Positions 49,321 to 61,777 of a DNA stretch of 64,000 nucleotides are shown piece by piece. The position numbers and the translations under genes were made by a program. The first letter of the stretch is position 1. Every line of letters starts with the position of its first letter. Under the pieces are notes generated by a model. It saw only the letters and a program-made list of their open reading frames with translations. It was not told where the DNA came from and ran no database searches. Source of the DNA: Bacillus sp. S3 (lineage in GTDB: Bacteria > Bacillota > Bacilli > Bacillales > Cytobacillaceae); NCBI RefSeq assembly GCF_005154805.1, contig NZ_CP039727.1:1113501-1177500 (forward strand), given 5' to 3'.

Positions 49321-49793
49321 AAATTGAATGGATTATTTTAATTTCTGTGTGGCTTGTTACTAGCGGATTGATATTTATTATTCCAAAAAACAAAAGACGA
49401 ATCGCAATTGTTGCATTTTTTTTCAATCAAATAATTACTTGGATTGCTGGTTTACTTGTTGTTGAATATCATTTACTATCGTACCCTGTCCGGCTTTTTT
49501 CAGATATTAATCGATCAAGCTTTACTTTTGAGTACTTTGTCTATCCGGTGATTTGCGGTATTTTCAATGCATTTTATCCAAATTCCTGCAATGCATTATA
49601 TAAGTTTATGTACTACTTTATTTTTTGTACCATTCTAACCATTCCGGAAATATTTCTAGAAAAAAAGACCGACTTGATCCAGTATATCCATTGGACCTGG
49701 TATTGGACATGGAGTACATTATGTATCACATTTTTCATGACAAGAGCCTTTTGTGTTTGGTTTTTCAATGGGTTATCAAAAGAATTGGAGTGA
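49317..49793 (+). CDS. CBO0543-like membrane protein (second of a pair)
   Basis: A 158-residue protein with the same layout as its neighbour: FIIPKNKRR, NQIITWIAG, LLSYPVRLF, FEYFVYPVICGIF and IQYIHWTWYWTWS. It starts at GTG 49317 (GTGA overlap with the upstream stop), with AAGGAG upstream. Two paralogues with overlapping genes suggest that they act together, perhaps as a heteromeric membrane complex. Function unknown. Confidence 0.8.
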   Translation: MKIEWIILISVWLVTSGLIFIIPKNKRRIAIVAFFFNQIITWIAGLLVVEYHLLSYPVRLFSDINRSSFTFEYFVYPVICGIFNAFYPNSCNALYKFMYYFIFCTILTIPEIFLEKKTDLIQYIHWTWYWTWSTLCITFFMTRAFCVWFFNGLSKELE

Positions 49794-49800
49794 AAATAAA

Positions 49801-49827
49801 AAGAGCTTGGATTTTTCCAAGCTCCTT
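49801..49827. terminator. Bidirectional terminator between convergent genes
   Basis: AAGAGCTTGGA pairs with TCCAAGCTCCTT over a 4-nt loop; T-runs follow on both strands. It ends the CBO0543-like pair and the ilv-leu operon (leuD). Confidence 0.8.
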
Positions 49828-49835
49828 TTATTAGG

Positions 49836-50420
49836 CTACTTTTTTGAAAACTCATATTCCTTAATTTTATCTTCGTACGTTAGGGTAACCCCAATCTCAT
49901 CCCAGCCGTTAAGCAGCATTTCTTTCGGATATGGTGCAATATCAAATGTAAGTTTGAAACCTTCATTGTCGGTGACCACTTGATCTTCAAGATTCACTGT
50001 TAATTCATAAGTCTCGGATTCTGCCTTTTTCATAATAGCTTGAACTTGTTCCTCGCTTGCTTGAATCGCAAGGATGCCATTTTTCACACAGTTATTTTTA
50101 AAAATATCGGCATAGCTTGGTGCAATAATGACTCTAAAGCCATAGTCCTGAACAGCCCAAGGCGCATGCTCACGGGAAGAGCCGCAGCCAAAGTTTTCAC
50201 CGGCTACTAAAATAGACGCATCCTTGTATTTGGCATCATTTAAGGGAAACTCGGGACGAGGGTTTCCGTTATCGTCAAAACGCCAATGATAAAATAAAAA
50301 TTGTCCAAAGCCGCTCCGCTCGATCCGCTTTAGGAATTGCTTAGGAATGATTTGGTCTGTGTCGATATTTGGTCTGTTTAAAGGACAGACAAAGCCTTGA
50401 TGGATGCGTAACGGTTCCAT
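49836..50420 (-). CDS. leuD: 3-isopropylmalate dehydratase small subunit
   Basis: A 194-residue swivelling-domain subunit of isopropylmalate isomerase, which with LeuC interconverts 2- and 3-isopropylmalate in leucine synthesis. Landmarks: LNRPNIDTDQIIPKQFLKRI near the N-terminus, ENFGCGSSREHAPWAVQDYG (substrate loop), APSYADIFKNNCVKNGILAI. It follows leuC with no gap and is the last gene of the operon, ending at a bidirectional terminator. GGAGGTAAT precedes the ATG. Confidence 0.97.
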   Translation of the reverse strand: MEPLRIHQGFVCPLNRPNIDTDQIIPKQFLKRIERSGFGQFLFYHWRFDDNGNPRPEFPLNDAKYKDASILVAGENFGCGSSREHAPWAVQDYGFRVIIAPSYADIFKNNCVKNGILAIQASEEQVQAIMKKAESETYELTVNLEDQVVTDNEGFKLTFDIAPYPKEMLLNGWDEIGVTLTYEDKIKEYEFSKK

Positions 50421-51839
50421 TTACATTACCTCCTGAGCAGTGAACTTGCGGACATCAACAAAATGACCGGCGACAGCTGCGGCAGCTGCCATCTCTGGGC
50501 TGACAAGGTGGGTGCGTGCACCGTTTCCTTGACGGCCTTCAAAATTACGATTGGAGGTGGAGGCACAGCGCTCACCAGCAGGGACAATGTCATCATTCAT
50601 CGCTAGACACATACTGCATCCAGCTTCACGCCATTCAAAACCAGCTTGTTTAAAAATTTCGTCAAGGCCTTCTTTCTCAGCTTGAAGTTTAACGCTAAAT
50701 GAACCAGGTACCACGATTGCAGTAACAGAAGGGTTCACCTTTCGACCGCGAATGACTTCGGCTGCTTTGCGAAGATCGCTTAACCTTGAGTTCGTGCAGG
50801 AGCCGATGAATACATGATCAATTTTAACATTTGAAATTGGCTGGCCGGCTTCTAGGCCCATGTATTCAAGTGCCCGGTTGATTTCGTCTTTCTCGGATGG
50901 TTTCTCTGTATCGTCTGGGCCTGGTACGTTAGCTGTAACCGGGATACACATACCGGGGTTTGTTCCCCATGTAACCTGGGGCTCAACCTCGGCAGCATCA
51001 ATTTCTACGACTGCATCGTAGGCGGCGCCTTCATCGGTGGCAAGTGCACGCCATTTGGCCAAAGCTTCTTCGAATGCCTCACCTTGTGGGACATGGCGGC
51101 GGCCGCGTAAGTATTCAAATGTTGTTTCATCAGGTGTAATTAGTCCTGCTCTGGCGCCGGCTTCAATCGACATGTTACAAACAGTCATCCGTTCTTCCAT
51201 TGAAAGGGCACGAATGGCTTCACCTGTGTACTCCATCACATAGCCGGTTCCAAATTGCACGCCAAATTTTCCGATAATCGCTAAGATTAGGTCCTTTGCC
51301 GTAACGCCAGTTCCAAGCTTGCCATTCACTTTGACATTAAGGGTCTTTGGAGGTGCCTGCCAAAGTGTTTGGGTCGCAAGAACATGTTCCACTTCGCTTG
51401 TACCAATTCCAAATGCTAGGGCACCAAATGCACCATGTGTGGATGTGTGGCTGTCGCCGCAAACAATCGTTTTTCCTGGCTGTGTCAATCCAAGCTCAGG
51501 ACCGATGACATGGACAATTCCGTTATCTGGATGATGAATGTCTGCTAGCGTTACTTCGAATTCCTGGCAATTTTGTTGTAATGTATCGATTTGATTTTTC
51601 GAAATAGGGTCATTGATAACTAGTCGTTGGCGGGTTGGAACATTATGATCCATCGTCGCAAAGGTTAGATCGGGGCGGCGGACCTTACGCCCGTTCATGC
51701 GTAAACCCTCAAATGCTTGAGGAGAGGTTACTTCGTGAACAAGATGCAAATCAATATAAAGTAAATCTGGTTTTCCTTCTTCTTGATGGACAACATGCTG
51801 TTCCCAAATTTTTTGGATAATCGTTTTTGGTGTTTGCAT
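50421..51839 (-). CDS. leuC: 3-isopropylmalate dehydratase large subunit
   Basis: A 472-residue aconitase-type enzyme. Cys ligands of the [4Fe-4S] cluster lie in FIGSCTNSR and [12 protein letters not shown]; other marks are [32 protein letters not shown] and NRNFEGRQG. The start is ATG 51839 with GGAAGGAAG upstream; codons further up have no ribosome binding site. It is 220 nt downstream of leuB, much more than any other gap in this operon; that gap contains a hairpin and tandem repeats that may set mRNA stability or partial termination. Confidence 0.97.
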   Translation of the reverse strand: MQTPKTIIQKIWEQHVVHQEEGKPDLLYIDLHLVHEVTSPQAFEGLRMNGRKVRRPDLTFATMDHNVPTRQRLVINDPISKNQIDTLQQNCQEFEVTLADIHHPDNGIVHVIGPELGLTQPGKTIVCGDSHTSTHGAFGALAFGIGTSEVEHVLATQTLWQAPPKTLNVKVNGKLGTGVTAKDLILAIIGKFGVQFGTGYVMEYTGEAIRALSMEERMTVCNMSIEAGARAGLITPDETTFEYLRGRRHVPQGEAFEEALAKWRALATDEGAAYDAVVEIDAAEVEPQVTWGTNPGMCIPVTANVPGPDDTEKPSEKDEINRALEYMGLEAGQPISNVKIDHVFIGSCTNSRLSDLRKAAEVIRGRKVNPSVTAIVVPGSFSVKLQAEKEGLDEIFKQAGFEWREAGCSMCLAMNDDIVPAGERCASTSNRNFEGRQGNGARTHLVSPEMAAAAAVAGHFVDVRKFTAQEVM

Positions 51840-51895
51840 AGCTTCCTTCCTCACGTTAATAAATTTAATTTCACGGTAATTAGCAAATATCACAC

Positions 51896-51997
51896 TTCAA
51901 TCAGCGGATATCCCGCTTCAATTGGCGGATAAAGCACTCCAATCAGCGAATACCCTGCTTCAATTGGCGGATAACGCACCCCAATCAGAGGATATCC
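51896..51997. repeat. Tandem array of 21-nt units between leuB and leuC
   Basis: Five units, 21 nt each (the last cut at 18), starting at 51896, 51917, 51938, 51959 and 51980. Two variants alternate: one with CAATCAGCGGATA (units 1, 3, 5) and one with CAATTGGCGGATAA (units 2, 4), which gives a 42-nt higher-order repeat. A small open frame across it is a by-product of the multiple-of-three unit. Not coding as far as I can see. Confidence 0.85.
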
Positions 51998-52018
51998 TTA
52001 TCTCCCCTAGATTTATAA

Positions 52019-52048
52019 GGGTAAACCGTCCAATAAGACGGTTTACCC
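52019..52048 (-). other. Strong hairpin between leuB and leuC
   Basis: A perfect 12-bp stem (GGGTAAACCGTC with GACGGTTTACCC) with a 6-nt loop, just after leuB. On the minus strand the sequence that follows is TTATAAATC, not a T-run, so it is a weak terminator at best and more likely a 3' mRNA stabiliser or processing element of the upstream ilv-leu message. Confidence 0.65.
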
Positions 52049-52059
52049 CAAAAAGTTTC

Positions 52060-53166
52060 TTAATAATAGCAGCTGGCGATACATTTAGAAGCATTTTGAG
52101 ACTTAATATAATCGACAATTAGTTTAGTCATTTCCGCGGTCCCAACAAGGCGGCCGTTTGCAACCTGAAGGTCACCTGTGTGGAAGCCGGCATCAAGAAT
52201 GGATTGAACAGCCTCCTCAATGACTTTTGCTTCATCTTCCATTTGGAATGAATAACGAAGCATAAGGGCCGCAGAAAGAATCATCGCAACCGGGTTAGCG
52301 ATCCCCTTACCGGCAATATCCGGGGCAGAGCCGTGAACTGGTTCATAAAGGCCAAGGCCATCTTCACGAAGGCTGGCAGATGGAAGCATCCCAAGTGAAC
52401 CTGTTAAGACAGATGCCTCATCACTTAAAATATCACCAAACAAATTTTCCGTAACAATGACATCAAAATGAGTTGGATTCGTAATCAGTTTCATTGCTGC
52501 TGCATCAACTAAAACATGTTCAACAGCGACGTCTGGATACACTGCTTTTTTTTCTTCCACCACTTCTCGCCAAAGCTTGCTGGATTCTAAGACGTTGGCT
52601 TTATCTACAGAGGTCAAATGACCGCGCCGCTTTTGGGCTGATTGAAAGCCTTTATCTACAATTCTTTCAATTTCTTTACGAGTGTATGCAAGCGTATCAA
52701 CAACAGAATTTCCGTTGTCACGGCGCTCGCTTGGTCTTCCGAAATAAAGTCCGCCAGTTAATTCACGTACAATAAGGAGGTCGCTTCCTGAAACCACTTC
52801 TTCCTTCAATGGTGAAGCATGGAGCAGGTTCTTAAAACCTTTAACGGGCCTTAAGTTAGCAAATAAATCGAGTGCCTTGCGGATTCCAAGCAATCCTCTT
52901 TCAGGACGTAAGTGGGAAGGATTTTGATCCCATTTTGGCCCGCCGACGGCACCTAATAATACAGCATCCGCCTCCTTACAGGCATCAACCGTTGAATCGG
53001 GAAGGGGAGTGCCGTATTGGTCAATGGCTGCTCCTCCGATTTCATGGGTTTCGAAGCTAAAACTATGATTATATTCTTCAGCAATTGCCTGTAACACATC
53101 TTTTGCCGAATTAATAACTTCCTTGCCGATACCATCACCGGGAAGTAGAACAATATGTTTTTTCAT
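52060..53166 (-). CDS. leuB: 3-isopropylmalate dehydrogenase
   Basis: A 368-residue decarboxylating dehydrogenase acting on 3-isopropylmalate with NAD. Visible marks: LLPGDGIGKEV at the start, LRPERGLLGIRKALDLFANL, IVRELTGGLYFG, DKANVLESSKLWREV, NLFGDILSDEASVLTGSLGM and PVHGSAPDIAGKGIANP. The start at ATG 53166 is preceded by GAGGAGG. The C-terminus has an extra tail ending SKCIASCYY, longer than usual by about ten residues and with two Cys. Fifth gene of the T-box operon. Confidence 0.96.
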   Translation of the reverse strand: MKKHIVLLPGDGIGKEVINSAKDVLQAIAEEYNHSFSFETHEIGGAAIDQYGTPLPDSTVDACKEADAVLLGAVGGPKWDQNPSHLRPERGLLGIRKALDLFANLRPVKGFKNLLHASPLKEEVVSGSDLLIVRELTGGLYFGRPSERRDNGNSVVDTLAYTRKEIERIVDKGFQSAQKRRGHLTSVDKANVLESSKLWREVVEEKKAVYPDVAVEHVLVDAAAMKLITNPTHFDVIVTENLFGDILSDEASVLTGSLGMLPSASLREDGLGLYEPVHGSAPDIAGKGIANPVAMILSAALMLRYSFQMEDEAKVIEEAVQSILDAGFHTGDLQVANGRLVGTAEMTKLIVDYIKSQNASKCIASCYY

Positions 53167-53191
53167 TAGAAGCAACCTCCTCATTTTTTTT

Positions 53192-53206
53192 GGGTGCCTG
53201 ACACCC
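53192..53206. repeat. GGTGCCTGACACC repeat, copy 4
   Basis: GGGTGCCTGACACCC, directly upstream of the leuB ribosome binding site on the minus strand. Its outer bases are changed in a compensatory way relative to copy 5, keeping the pairing. Confidence 0.7.
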
Positions 53207-53230
53207 TTTGTACTATCTGTATACAGTAAA

Positions 53231-53245
53231 TGGTGCCTGACACCA
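53231..53245. repeat. GGTGCCTGACACC repeat, copy 5
   Basis: TGGTGCCTGACACCA, 39 bp from copy 4 and 2 bp from the leuA stop codon, in the leuA-leuB gap. Confidence 0.7.
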
Positions 53246-53246
53246 T

Positions 53247-55815
<2,569 letters not shown>

Positions 55816-55835
55816 TCATCCTTTCAGAAATATTA

Positions 55836-56357
55836 TTATTTTAATAGTGAGTATGTTGCTAGTTCGTTTACTTGTGGCTGATGCCCGCGCTGCAGGGCTG
55901 TCAGTCCGGTTCTGGCAATTTCTTTAATACCGTAAGGGCGCAGCAGTTCAATCAACGCGTCAATTTTATCAGGACGGCCTGTTATTTGAACCGCTAAACT
56001 ATCTTTACTTACGTCAATGATTAAGGCGCGAAACGGGTCAATGATTCCATTAATTTCGCTTCGCAGCTGACTTGAACTGGCTACCTTAATTAAGGCAAGT
56101 TCCCTGGCAACAACTGCTTTATCCGTAATATCGGAAACTTTTAATACGTCAATTTGCTTGTTTAATTGTTTCGTTACCTGCTCAAGACGCTGGTCATCCT
56201 CTACTTGGACGACTAAGGTCATCTTGGAAATGCCTTCGGTTTCTGTTGGGCCGACAGATATACTTTCAATATTGAACTGCCGCCTTTGCAGGAGGCCGGT
56301 CACCCGGTTGAGGACACCGCTGCGGTCTTGAACAGTCAATGTGATGATACGTTTCAT
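55836..56357 (-). CDS. ilvN: Acetolactate synthase small (regulatory) subunit
   Basis: A 173-residue regulatory subunit: N-terminal ACT domain ([20 protein letters not shown], residues 4-75) and a C-terminal ACT-like domain ([42 protein letters not shown] text). It activates IlvB and gives feedback by valine. Its ATG overlaps the ilvB stop by 4 nt. In Bacillus literature the gene is called ilvH or ilvN. Confidence 0.96.
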   Translation of the reverse strand: MKRIITLTVQDRSGVLNRVTGLLQRRQFNIESISVGPTETEGISKMTLVVQVEDDQRLEQVTKQLNKQIDVLKVSDITDKAVVARELALIKVASSSQLRSEINGIIDPFRALIIDVSKDSLAVQITGRPDKIDALIELLRPYGIKEIARTGLTALQRGHQPQVNELATYSLLK

Positions 56358-58081
56358 GGTTTCACCCCAATCATTTCATGAATTCCTTTGCCAGGAGCAA
56401 TCATTGGAAAAACTTTTTCCTGCTGCAGTACGCGGCAATCAACAAGAACAGGGCCATTATGGGCAAATACTTCTGGTAAAACTGTGACAAGTTCTTCCTG
56501 GCTTTCAACCTTGTAGCCGCGAATTGAGTAGCTTTCAGCAAGCTTCACAAAATCAGGCTGTGTATGAAGAATGGATTCTGAAATCCGGTTTCCGTGCAAT
56601 AGTTCCTGCCATTGACGAACCATTCCAAGTGCACCATTGTTCACAATGATGATCTTGACTGGAAGGTTCCGTTCATAAATGACTGAAAGCTCCTGCAGTG
56701 TCATTTGGAAACCGCCATCGCCGACAATTGCAACAACAGTACTTTCAGGTGAAGCTATTTGTGCTCCGATGGCAGCAGGGAAGCCGAAGCCCATGGTCCC
56801 GAGACCGCCTGAGGTAATCCAGCGGTGCGGTGCATTAAAGGTATAATACTGGGCTGCCCACATTTGATGCTGCCCTACGTCTGTTGCGACAATCGCCTCG
56901 CCATTTGTTACTTTATGAACGGCCTCGATTACCCACTGTGGACACATTCCGCTTGGGTCGTTTTTATACCAAAGTGGATATTCCACTTTATATTGATTGA
57001 GCGTATCCCACCATGATTCATGTACGGGTGACTCCGCTGTTTGATCGATTAGCTCAATCAATGCCTCTTTTGCATCAGATACAATTGGAATCTGAGTGGG
57101 TACGTTTTTACCAATTTCCGCCGGATCGATATCGATGTGGGCGACCTTCGCATGTGGCGCGAAGTGTTTCAAATTACCGGTTAACCTGTCATCAAAGCGG
57201 GCACCAAAATTAATTAGTAAATCAGCTTCGTAAATTGCCATGTTTGCTGCATAAGTACCATGCATACCGCCCATTCCTAATGAGAGAGGGCTGTCTGCTG
57301 GAAAAGCACCTAGTCCCAGTAATGTCGTCACGACCGGAAGCTTGTGTTTTTCAGCAAATGCAGTTAATTCCGCAGAGGCCTTTCCATGAAGGACACCGGC
57401 TCCTGCTAGCACTACTGGCTTTTTCGCTTTTGCGATTGAATCTGCTAATTTTTTTATTTGCAATGGATTTGGCTTTGTTGTTGGCTGGTAGCCAGGTAAA
57501 TCAATACTTGCTGCTTTAGGTTCTTCCATTAATATACCTGCCGAAATATCTTTCGGAATATCTACAAGAACCGGTCCCGGCCGTCCTGTAGATGCAATAT
57601 GAAAGGCTTCCTTTACGATTCTTGGTAAGTCTGAAATGGATTGCACCTGGTAATTATGTTTGGTGATTGGTGTGGTAATCGCCATCACGTCAGCTTCCTG
57701 GAAGGCATCTGTTCCGATCACACTCCGCGCAACCTGCCCGGTGAATACCACAAGCGGTAAGGAATCCATCATCGCATCTGTAATTCCAGTAACCAGGTTT
57801 GTCGCACCCGGTCCTGAAGTAGCGATTACTACACCAGGATTACCAGTAATTCGGGCATAGCCTTCGGCGGCATGAATCATTCCTTGCTCGTGACGGAATA
57901 GAATGTGCTTAATCGTCCCTTGGGCTCGATAAATTGCATCGTAAATTGGCAGGACAGCACCACCCGGATACCCAAATATCGTATCAACACCTTCCGTTTT
58001 TAATAAATCAATGAGAAGGTCTGCACCTGTTTTTGGTGCGGTACTGGTTTGGAATTCCAGTTCTTTTGCTTCTACTTTCAC
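56354..58081 (-). CDS. ilvB: Acetolactate synthase large subunit
   Basis: A 575-residue ThDP-dependent acetohydroxyacid synthase. Marks: [16 protein letters not shown], the catalytic Glu in [18 protein letters not shown] in VDIPKDIS, and the ThDP motif [14 protein letters not shown] with [14 protein letters not shown]. The FAD-binding middle domain is complete, so it is the biosynthetic form and not the catabolic AlsS. It is the first gene after the T-box leader; GGGAGGG precedes the start codon. Confidence 0.97.
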   Translation of the reverse strand: MKVEAKELEFQTSTAPKTGADLLIDLLKTEGVDTIFGYPGGAVLPIYDAIYRAQGTIKHILFRHEQGMIHAAEGYARITGNPGVVIATSGPGATNLVTGITDAMMDSLPLVVFTGQVARSVIGTDAFQEADVMAITTPITKHNYQVQSISDLPRIVKEAFHIASTGRPGPVLVDIPKDISAGILMEEPKAASIDLPGYQPTTKPNPLQIKKLADSIAKAKKPVVLAGAGVLHGKASAELTAFAEKHKLPVVTTLLGLGAFPADSPLSLGMGGMHGTYAANMAIYEADLLINFGARFDDRLTGNLKHFAPHAKVAHIDIDPAEIGKNVPTQIPIVSDAKEALIELIDQTAESPVHESWWDTLNQYKVEYPLWYKNDPSGMCPQWVIEAVHKVTNGEAIVATDVGQHQMWAAQYYTFNAPHRWITSGGLGTMGFGFPAAIGAQIASPESTVVAIVGDGGFQMTLQELSVIYERNLPVKIIIVNNGALGMVRQWQELLHGNRISESILHTQPDFVKLAESYSIRGYKVESQEELVTVLPEVFAHNGPVLVDCRVLQQEKVFPMIAPGKGIHEMIGVKP

Positions 58082-58169
58082 GTCATAATCCCTCCCTGTG
58101 GATAATTGAATATTTGAAAAATTATTCGTAAGACTGAGTTTTAAAAAATAGAAATGATACTTTAAAACA

Positions 58170-58490
58170 AAGTAAAAAAGGCCATTTCGTCTCCGAATAA
58201 ACTGCAGTCTACGTACTAAAAGCAGAATAATCGGGGAGAAAAGGCCTTCTTTTTCTCGGTACCACCCGGTTTTTACAGTATCCTTGCGAATACTGCCTTA
58301 TGAAGCGACAACTAATTTAAAAACGCTTCTTTTTGTAACAGGTGTTCAAGAGACACCCGATCGGGCCTACTAGGAAATGACCTTTCAGCTCAACACTCAG
58401 GGATGATGTCGGAATAAGTTGTATTACTGGGCTTCCAGCAACCCCAGCTCTCTGAAAATACATGTTCTTATTCCTTTATTCCCGTCATCG
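58170..58490 (-). promoter_or_regulatory. T-box leader of the ilvB-leuD operon, probably tRNA-Ile
   Basis: The minus strand holds a T-box sequence GGGTGGTACCG (58258-58268), an intrinsic terminator (58176-58246, GGCC with GGCCTTTTTT arms and a CTCCCCGA/TCGGAGA part), and a stem I in which GGAATAAG pairs with CTTATTCC. Below that helix a GGGA/TCCC stem closes an internal loop whose 3' side is GACATCA, so the specifier is read as AUC (isoleucine) followed by A. In B. subtilis the equivalent leader is leucine-specific (CUC). T-box and terminator are certain; the specifier assignment rests on a hand fold. Confidence 0.85.
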
Positions 58491-58520
58491 ATTTTGTTAT
58501 ATAAAAATGTCAATGAGAAA

Positions 58521-58662
58521 TGTCCAGCTCCAGCGCCCTAGTGTCCTTCGCGCTCCGCCCTACGATAAGTCAACATCGAATCGCCTCCGGCTCTTCGTGT
58601 TTCCTTTATCTCAGTTGAAGCACTCCAGGCCATACGCCGCTGACCAGGGCGCTTGCGCTTTT
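58521..58662. repeat. Dispersed TGTCCAGCTCC repeat, copy C
   Basis: About 142 bp with the CCTACGATAAGTCAA and CTCTTCGTGTTTCC blocks and a CAGGCCATACGCCG end, matching copies at 9979 and 41526. It lies between ilvD and the T-box leader, apparently separating the two transcription units. Confidence 0.8.
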
Positions 58663-58708
58663 CGTAGTACCTTTACTTCTGTAGAAGGGGAGGGGTACTA
58701 GTGAATCC

Positions 58709-60376
58709 CTAAATTTTCATAACTCCGCCAGTGTTAGCGGAAGTAACTAGCTTTGCATATTTTGCGAGATAGCCAGATTTGATTTTTGGTTCCGGCTGCA
58801 CCCAGGAACGGCGTCTTTCAGCTAACACTTCTTCATCAACAAGTAGTTCAATCGAACGACCCGCAAGGTCAATTAAGATTTTGTCACCATTTTGAACAAA
58901 GGCGATTGGTCCGCCTTCAGCGGCTTCTGGTGAAATATGTCCGACGGAGATTCCCCGACTTGCACCTGAGAAACGGCCATCGGTAATTAATGCCACTTCT
59001 TTATCTAAACCACGTCCTGCAATCGCGGATGTTGGAGCGAGCATTTCTGGCATCCCTGGTCCGCCTTTAGGACCTTCATAGCGAATGACAACGACGTGGC
59101 CTGACTTAACAGTACCGTTATTGATGTTTTCCTGTGCTTCATCCTGTGATTCAAACACAATTGCTTCCCCAAGGAAGGTCTTAATCGAAGGATCTACTGC
59201 GCCAACCTTGATTACCCCGCCATCTGGGGCAAGATTTCCAAAAAGGATGGAAAGGCCGCCAACATGACTGTACGGGTTATCTTTCGGACGAATTACTTTT
59301 TCATTAAGGATTGTTGCATCCTTCACATTTTCAGCTAATGTCTTTCCGGTAATTGACAGGCAATCCTGATGTAGGGCCCCGTCAACTTTACAAAGCTCAT
59401 TTAAAATGGCGCTTACGCCGCCAGCCTGGTGGACATCATCCATGGAAACATCAGAGGCAGGCATGATTTTTGCTAAATATGGGACTCTTTCAGCGATTTT
59501 ATTAATATCACGCAAGTCATATTCAATCCCGGCTTCATGGGCAATTGCCAGTGTATGGAGAACGGTATTGGTTGAACCGCCCATCGCCATATCCAGTGCA
59601 AAAGCATTATCGATTGCTTCTCGAGTGATCATGTCACGCGGACGAATATCTTTTTTCACAAGTTCGATTAAGTGTCTTGCTGCTTGACGGATGAGTTCAT
59701 GTCTTTCTTCAGATGTAGCGACGATTGTTCCGTTTCCTGGAACCGTCATCCCTAATACCTCCATGAGACAGTTCATCGAATTTGCGGTAAACATCCCTGA
59801 ACAGGAACCGCAGGTAGGGCAGGCACTTGTTTCAATCTCAAGCAATTGCTGTTCGGTCATCGATCCATTATGGTAAGCACCAACACCTTCAAAAACAGAT
59901 GTTAAGGAAAGGTTTTTCCCTGTTGAGGAAACGCCTGCCTCCATTGGACCGCCTGAAACAAACACGGATGGAACATTGGTTCTTGCTGCTGCCATTAGCA
60001 TTCCCGGTGTGATTTTGTCACAGTTTGGAATATAAAAGACACCGTCGAACCAGTGGGCGTTGATGACTGTTTCGGCACTATCCGCGATTATTTCGCGGCT
60101 TGGCAGGGAATAACGCATTCCGATATGTCCCATGGCAATTCCATCATCTACTCCAATGGTATTAAATTCGAAAGGGATGCCTCCGGCTTCGCGGATGGCT
60201 TGCTTTACAATCTCACCGAAATGATTAAGGTGTTTATGTCCTGGAATAATTTCAATAAACGAGTTACAGACACCGATAAATGGTTTTTCCAAATCACTCG
60301 TTTTTACCCCTGTTGCATATAGCAGGCTTCGATGGGGGGCTCGATCAATTCCCTTTTTAATCATATCGCTTCGCAT
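58709..60376 (-). CDS. ilvD: Dihydroxy-acid dehydratase
   Basis: A 555-residue Fe-S dehydratase making 2-keto acids for valine and isoleucine. Cluster Cys residues are in [25 protein letters not shown] and [20 protein letters not shown]-terminal marks are [20 protein letters not shown]. It is 11 nt downstream of ilvE, so ilvE-ilvD form a unit upstream of the T-box operon. TAGGAGATAG precedes the ATG. Separated from ilvB by a dispersed repeat and the T-box. Confidence 0.97.
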   Translation of the reverse strand: MRSDMIKKGIDRAPHRSLLYATGVKTSDLEKPFIGVCNSFIEIIPGHKHLNHFGEIVKQAIREAGGIPFEFNTIGVDDGIAMGHIGMRYSLPSREIIADSAETVINAHWFDGVFYIPNCDKITPGMLMAAARTNVPSVFVSGGPMEAGVSSTGKNLSLTSVFEGVGAYHNGSMTEQQLLEIETSACPTCGSCSGMFTANSMNCLMEVLGMTVPGNGTIVATSEERHELIRQAARHLIELVKKDIRPRDMITREAIDNAFALDMAMGGSTNTVLHTLAIAHEAGIEYDLRDINKIAERVPYLAKIMPASDVSMDDVHQAGGVSAILNELCKVDGALHQDCLSITGKTLAENVKDATILNEKVIRPKDNPYSHVGGLSILFGNLAPDGGVIKVGAVDPSIKTFLGEAIVFESQDEAQENINNGTVKSGHVVVIRYEGPKGGPGMPEMLAPTSAIAGRGLDKEVALITDGRFSGASRGISVGHISPEAAEGGPIAFVQNGDKILIDLAGRSIELLVDEEVLAERRRSWVQPEPKIKSGYLAKYAKLVTSANTGGVMKI

Positions 60377-60387
60377 TTTTCTATCTC

Positions 60388-61296
60388 CTAACTGACTACT
60401 GCATGGTTTGTTGTTTTAGGGTAACAAGCCACTCCGTCTGTTGTTACAATCTTTCTGAATTCTGCTAAAAGATCGTTTGTTACTGCACCTGGTTTACCAT
60501 CCTTAATGACTCGGCCATCTACTTCTATGACAGCAATGACCTCAATAGCTGTTCCGGTTAAGAACACCTCATCAGCGACATATACATCATGTCTTGTAAA
60601 AGGTGATTCCCGGACATCGTAGCCTTTAGCTCTTGCTACATCCAGGATGGCGTTGCGGGTAATCCCTTCCAATGCTCCCAAGTAAACAGGCGGTGTGTAT
60701 AGAATGCCATTTTTTACAATGAAGATATTGTCAGCGGAACCTTCAGTAACATAGCCTTGGTCATTCATCATTAATGCTTCCTGAACGCCAACTTGATTGG
60801 CTTCCAGTTTGACTAGAATATTATTTAAATAGTTGAGTGATTTAATCTGTGGACTAAGTACATCTGGGCGATTCCTTCTGCTTGCCACCGATGCAATTTT
60901 AATTCCATTATCGTAAAATTCTTTGGGATACATGGATAATGGCTCGGCGATTATAATTACGCTTGGATTCGAGCAGGAAGTAGGGTCCAGTCCAAGATTC
61001 CCTTTGCCACGTGAAACAACGACACGAATATAGGCACTTTCTAGCTGATTTTTTCTAATCGTTTCGACGATTAATTGCGTCATTTCCTCCTGTGTATATG
61101 GAATCTTCAGCATAATGGATTGTGCTGATTCAAATAGTCTTTTCAGGTGAGCATCGACTCTGAAGATATTTCCGTTGTAAACGCGAATCCCTTCAAATAC
61201 TCCATCACCATATAAAAAACCATGATCAAAAACTGATACAACAGCATCCTCCTTCTTGACGAACTCGCCGCCAAGGAAAATCCATTGACTTCCCAA
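60388..61296 (-). CDS. ilvE: Branched-chain amino acid aminotransferase
   Basis: A 302-residue fold-type IV PLP enzyme that transaminates the keto acids of Leu, Ile and Val. Marks: [19 protein letters not shown], the PLP Lys in [19 protein letters not shown], the [14 protein letters not shown] segment and [14 protein letters not shown] take TTG 61296 as start: AGGAG lies 8 nt upstream on the minus strand, while the GTG at 61305 overlaps that site. A well-formed SigA promoter lies upstream at 61427-61455. First gene of an ilvE-ilvD pair. Confidence 0.94.
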   Translation of the reverse strand: MGSQWIFLGGEFVKKEDAVVSVFDHGFLYGDGVFEGIRVYNGNIFRVDAHLKRLFESAQSIMLKIPYTQEEMTQLIVETIRKNQLESAYIRVVVSRGKGNLGLDPTSCSNPSVIIIAEPLSMYPKEFYDNGIKIASVASRRNRPDVLSPQIKSLNYLNNILVKLEANQVGVQEALMMNDQGYVTEGSADNIFIVKNGILYTPPVYLGALEGITRNAILDVARAKGYDVRESPFTRHDVYVADEVFLTGTAIEVIAVIEVDGRVIKDGKPGAVTNDLLAEFRKIVTTDGVACYPKTTNHAVVS

Positions 61297-61410
61297 CCTA
61301 ACCACTCCTCTTTCATGTTAGAACGCTTTAAATGGAATAAACATAACTTTAATAAAGAATTGCCGCACCCCATTCCACTTGGAAATGAACAAAGGCAATG
61401 TTCAATATTG

Positions 61411-61431
61411 ATGATTATTTTCGATAATCAT
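61411..61431. promoter_or_regulatory. Dyad overlapping the ilvE promoter
   Basis: ATGATTA and TAATCAT form a perfect 7-bp dyad with a 7-bp spacer. It covers most of the -10 box and the probable start point of the ilvE promoter, a position suited to a repressor; the protein is unknown. Confidence 0.55.
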
Positions 61432-61455
61432 ACAACCAATCGATAACATGGTCAA
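61427..61455 (-). promoter_or_regulatory. SigA-type promoter of ilvE-ilvD
   Basis: On the minus strand TTGACC (61450-61455), a 17-nt spacer and TATGAT (61427-61432) are close to the SigA consensus. The start would be near 61420, leaving a leader of about 125 nt. The rest of the gap up to amtB (61456-61735) is A/T-rich, without other features that I can support. Confidence 0.75.
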
Positions 61456-61735
61456 TATAGAAATCTGACAATTCAAATAAGTCGGAAAACCTGGTAGCGT
61501 TTTCATTCTTGTTATGATAAGGAAATTGGAAGAAAAAAATTTTTTAAAAATTTTTTCTATTGGGAGTATTATGTTTCAAAAAAAGAGGGGAATTCAGTAG
61601 TAAGTAGGATGGAAGTGCCGGAAAGTTTTATTATTGATATATACACATTTTGAAAAATTTAATAGGGTAATATAGTTTTTTATCCTTTTTTTAAGAGAGA
61701 TTTTCAGAAGTATTTCCCCACTCCCTAAAAATTTA

Positions 61736-61770
61736 AGTAGTCCAATCCCAAATTGATGGGATTGACTACT
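61736..61770 (-). terminator. Terminator after amtB
   Basis: AGTAGTCCAATCCC pairs with GGGATTGACTACT with one mismatch, followed on the minus strand by TAAATTTTT. Confidence 0.75.
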
Positions 61771-61777
61771 ACTAATT

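Noticed and set aside
51896..51997. CRISPR array
   Set aside because: The 21-nt units are contiguous, with no unique spacers, and there are no cas genes in the window.
51922..52122. Small open frame over the 21-nt tandem repeats
   Set aside because: The repeat unit is a multiple of three, which keeps any frame open; no ribosome binding site, and it is antisense to the operon.
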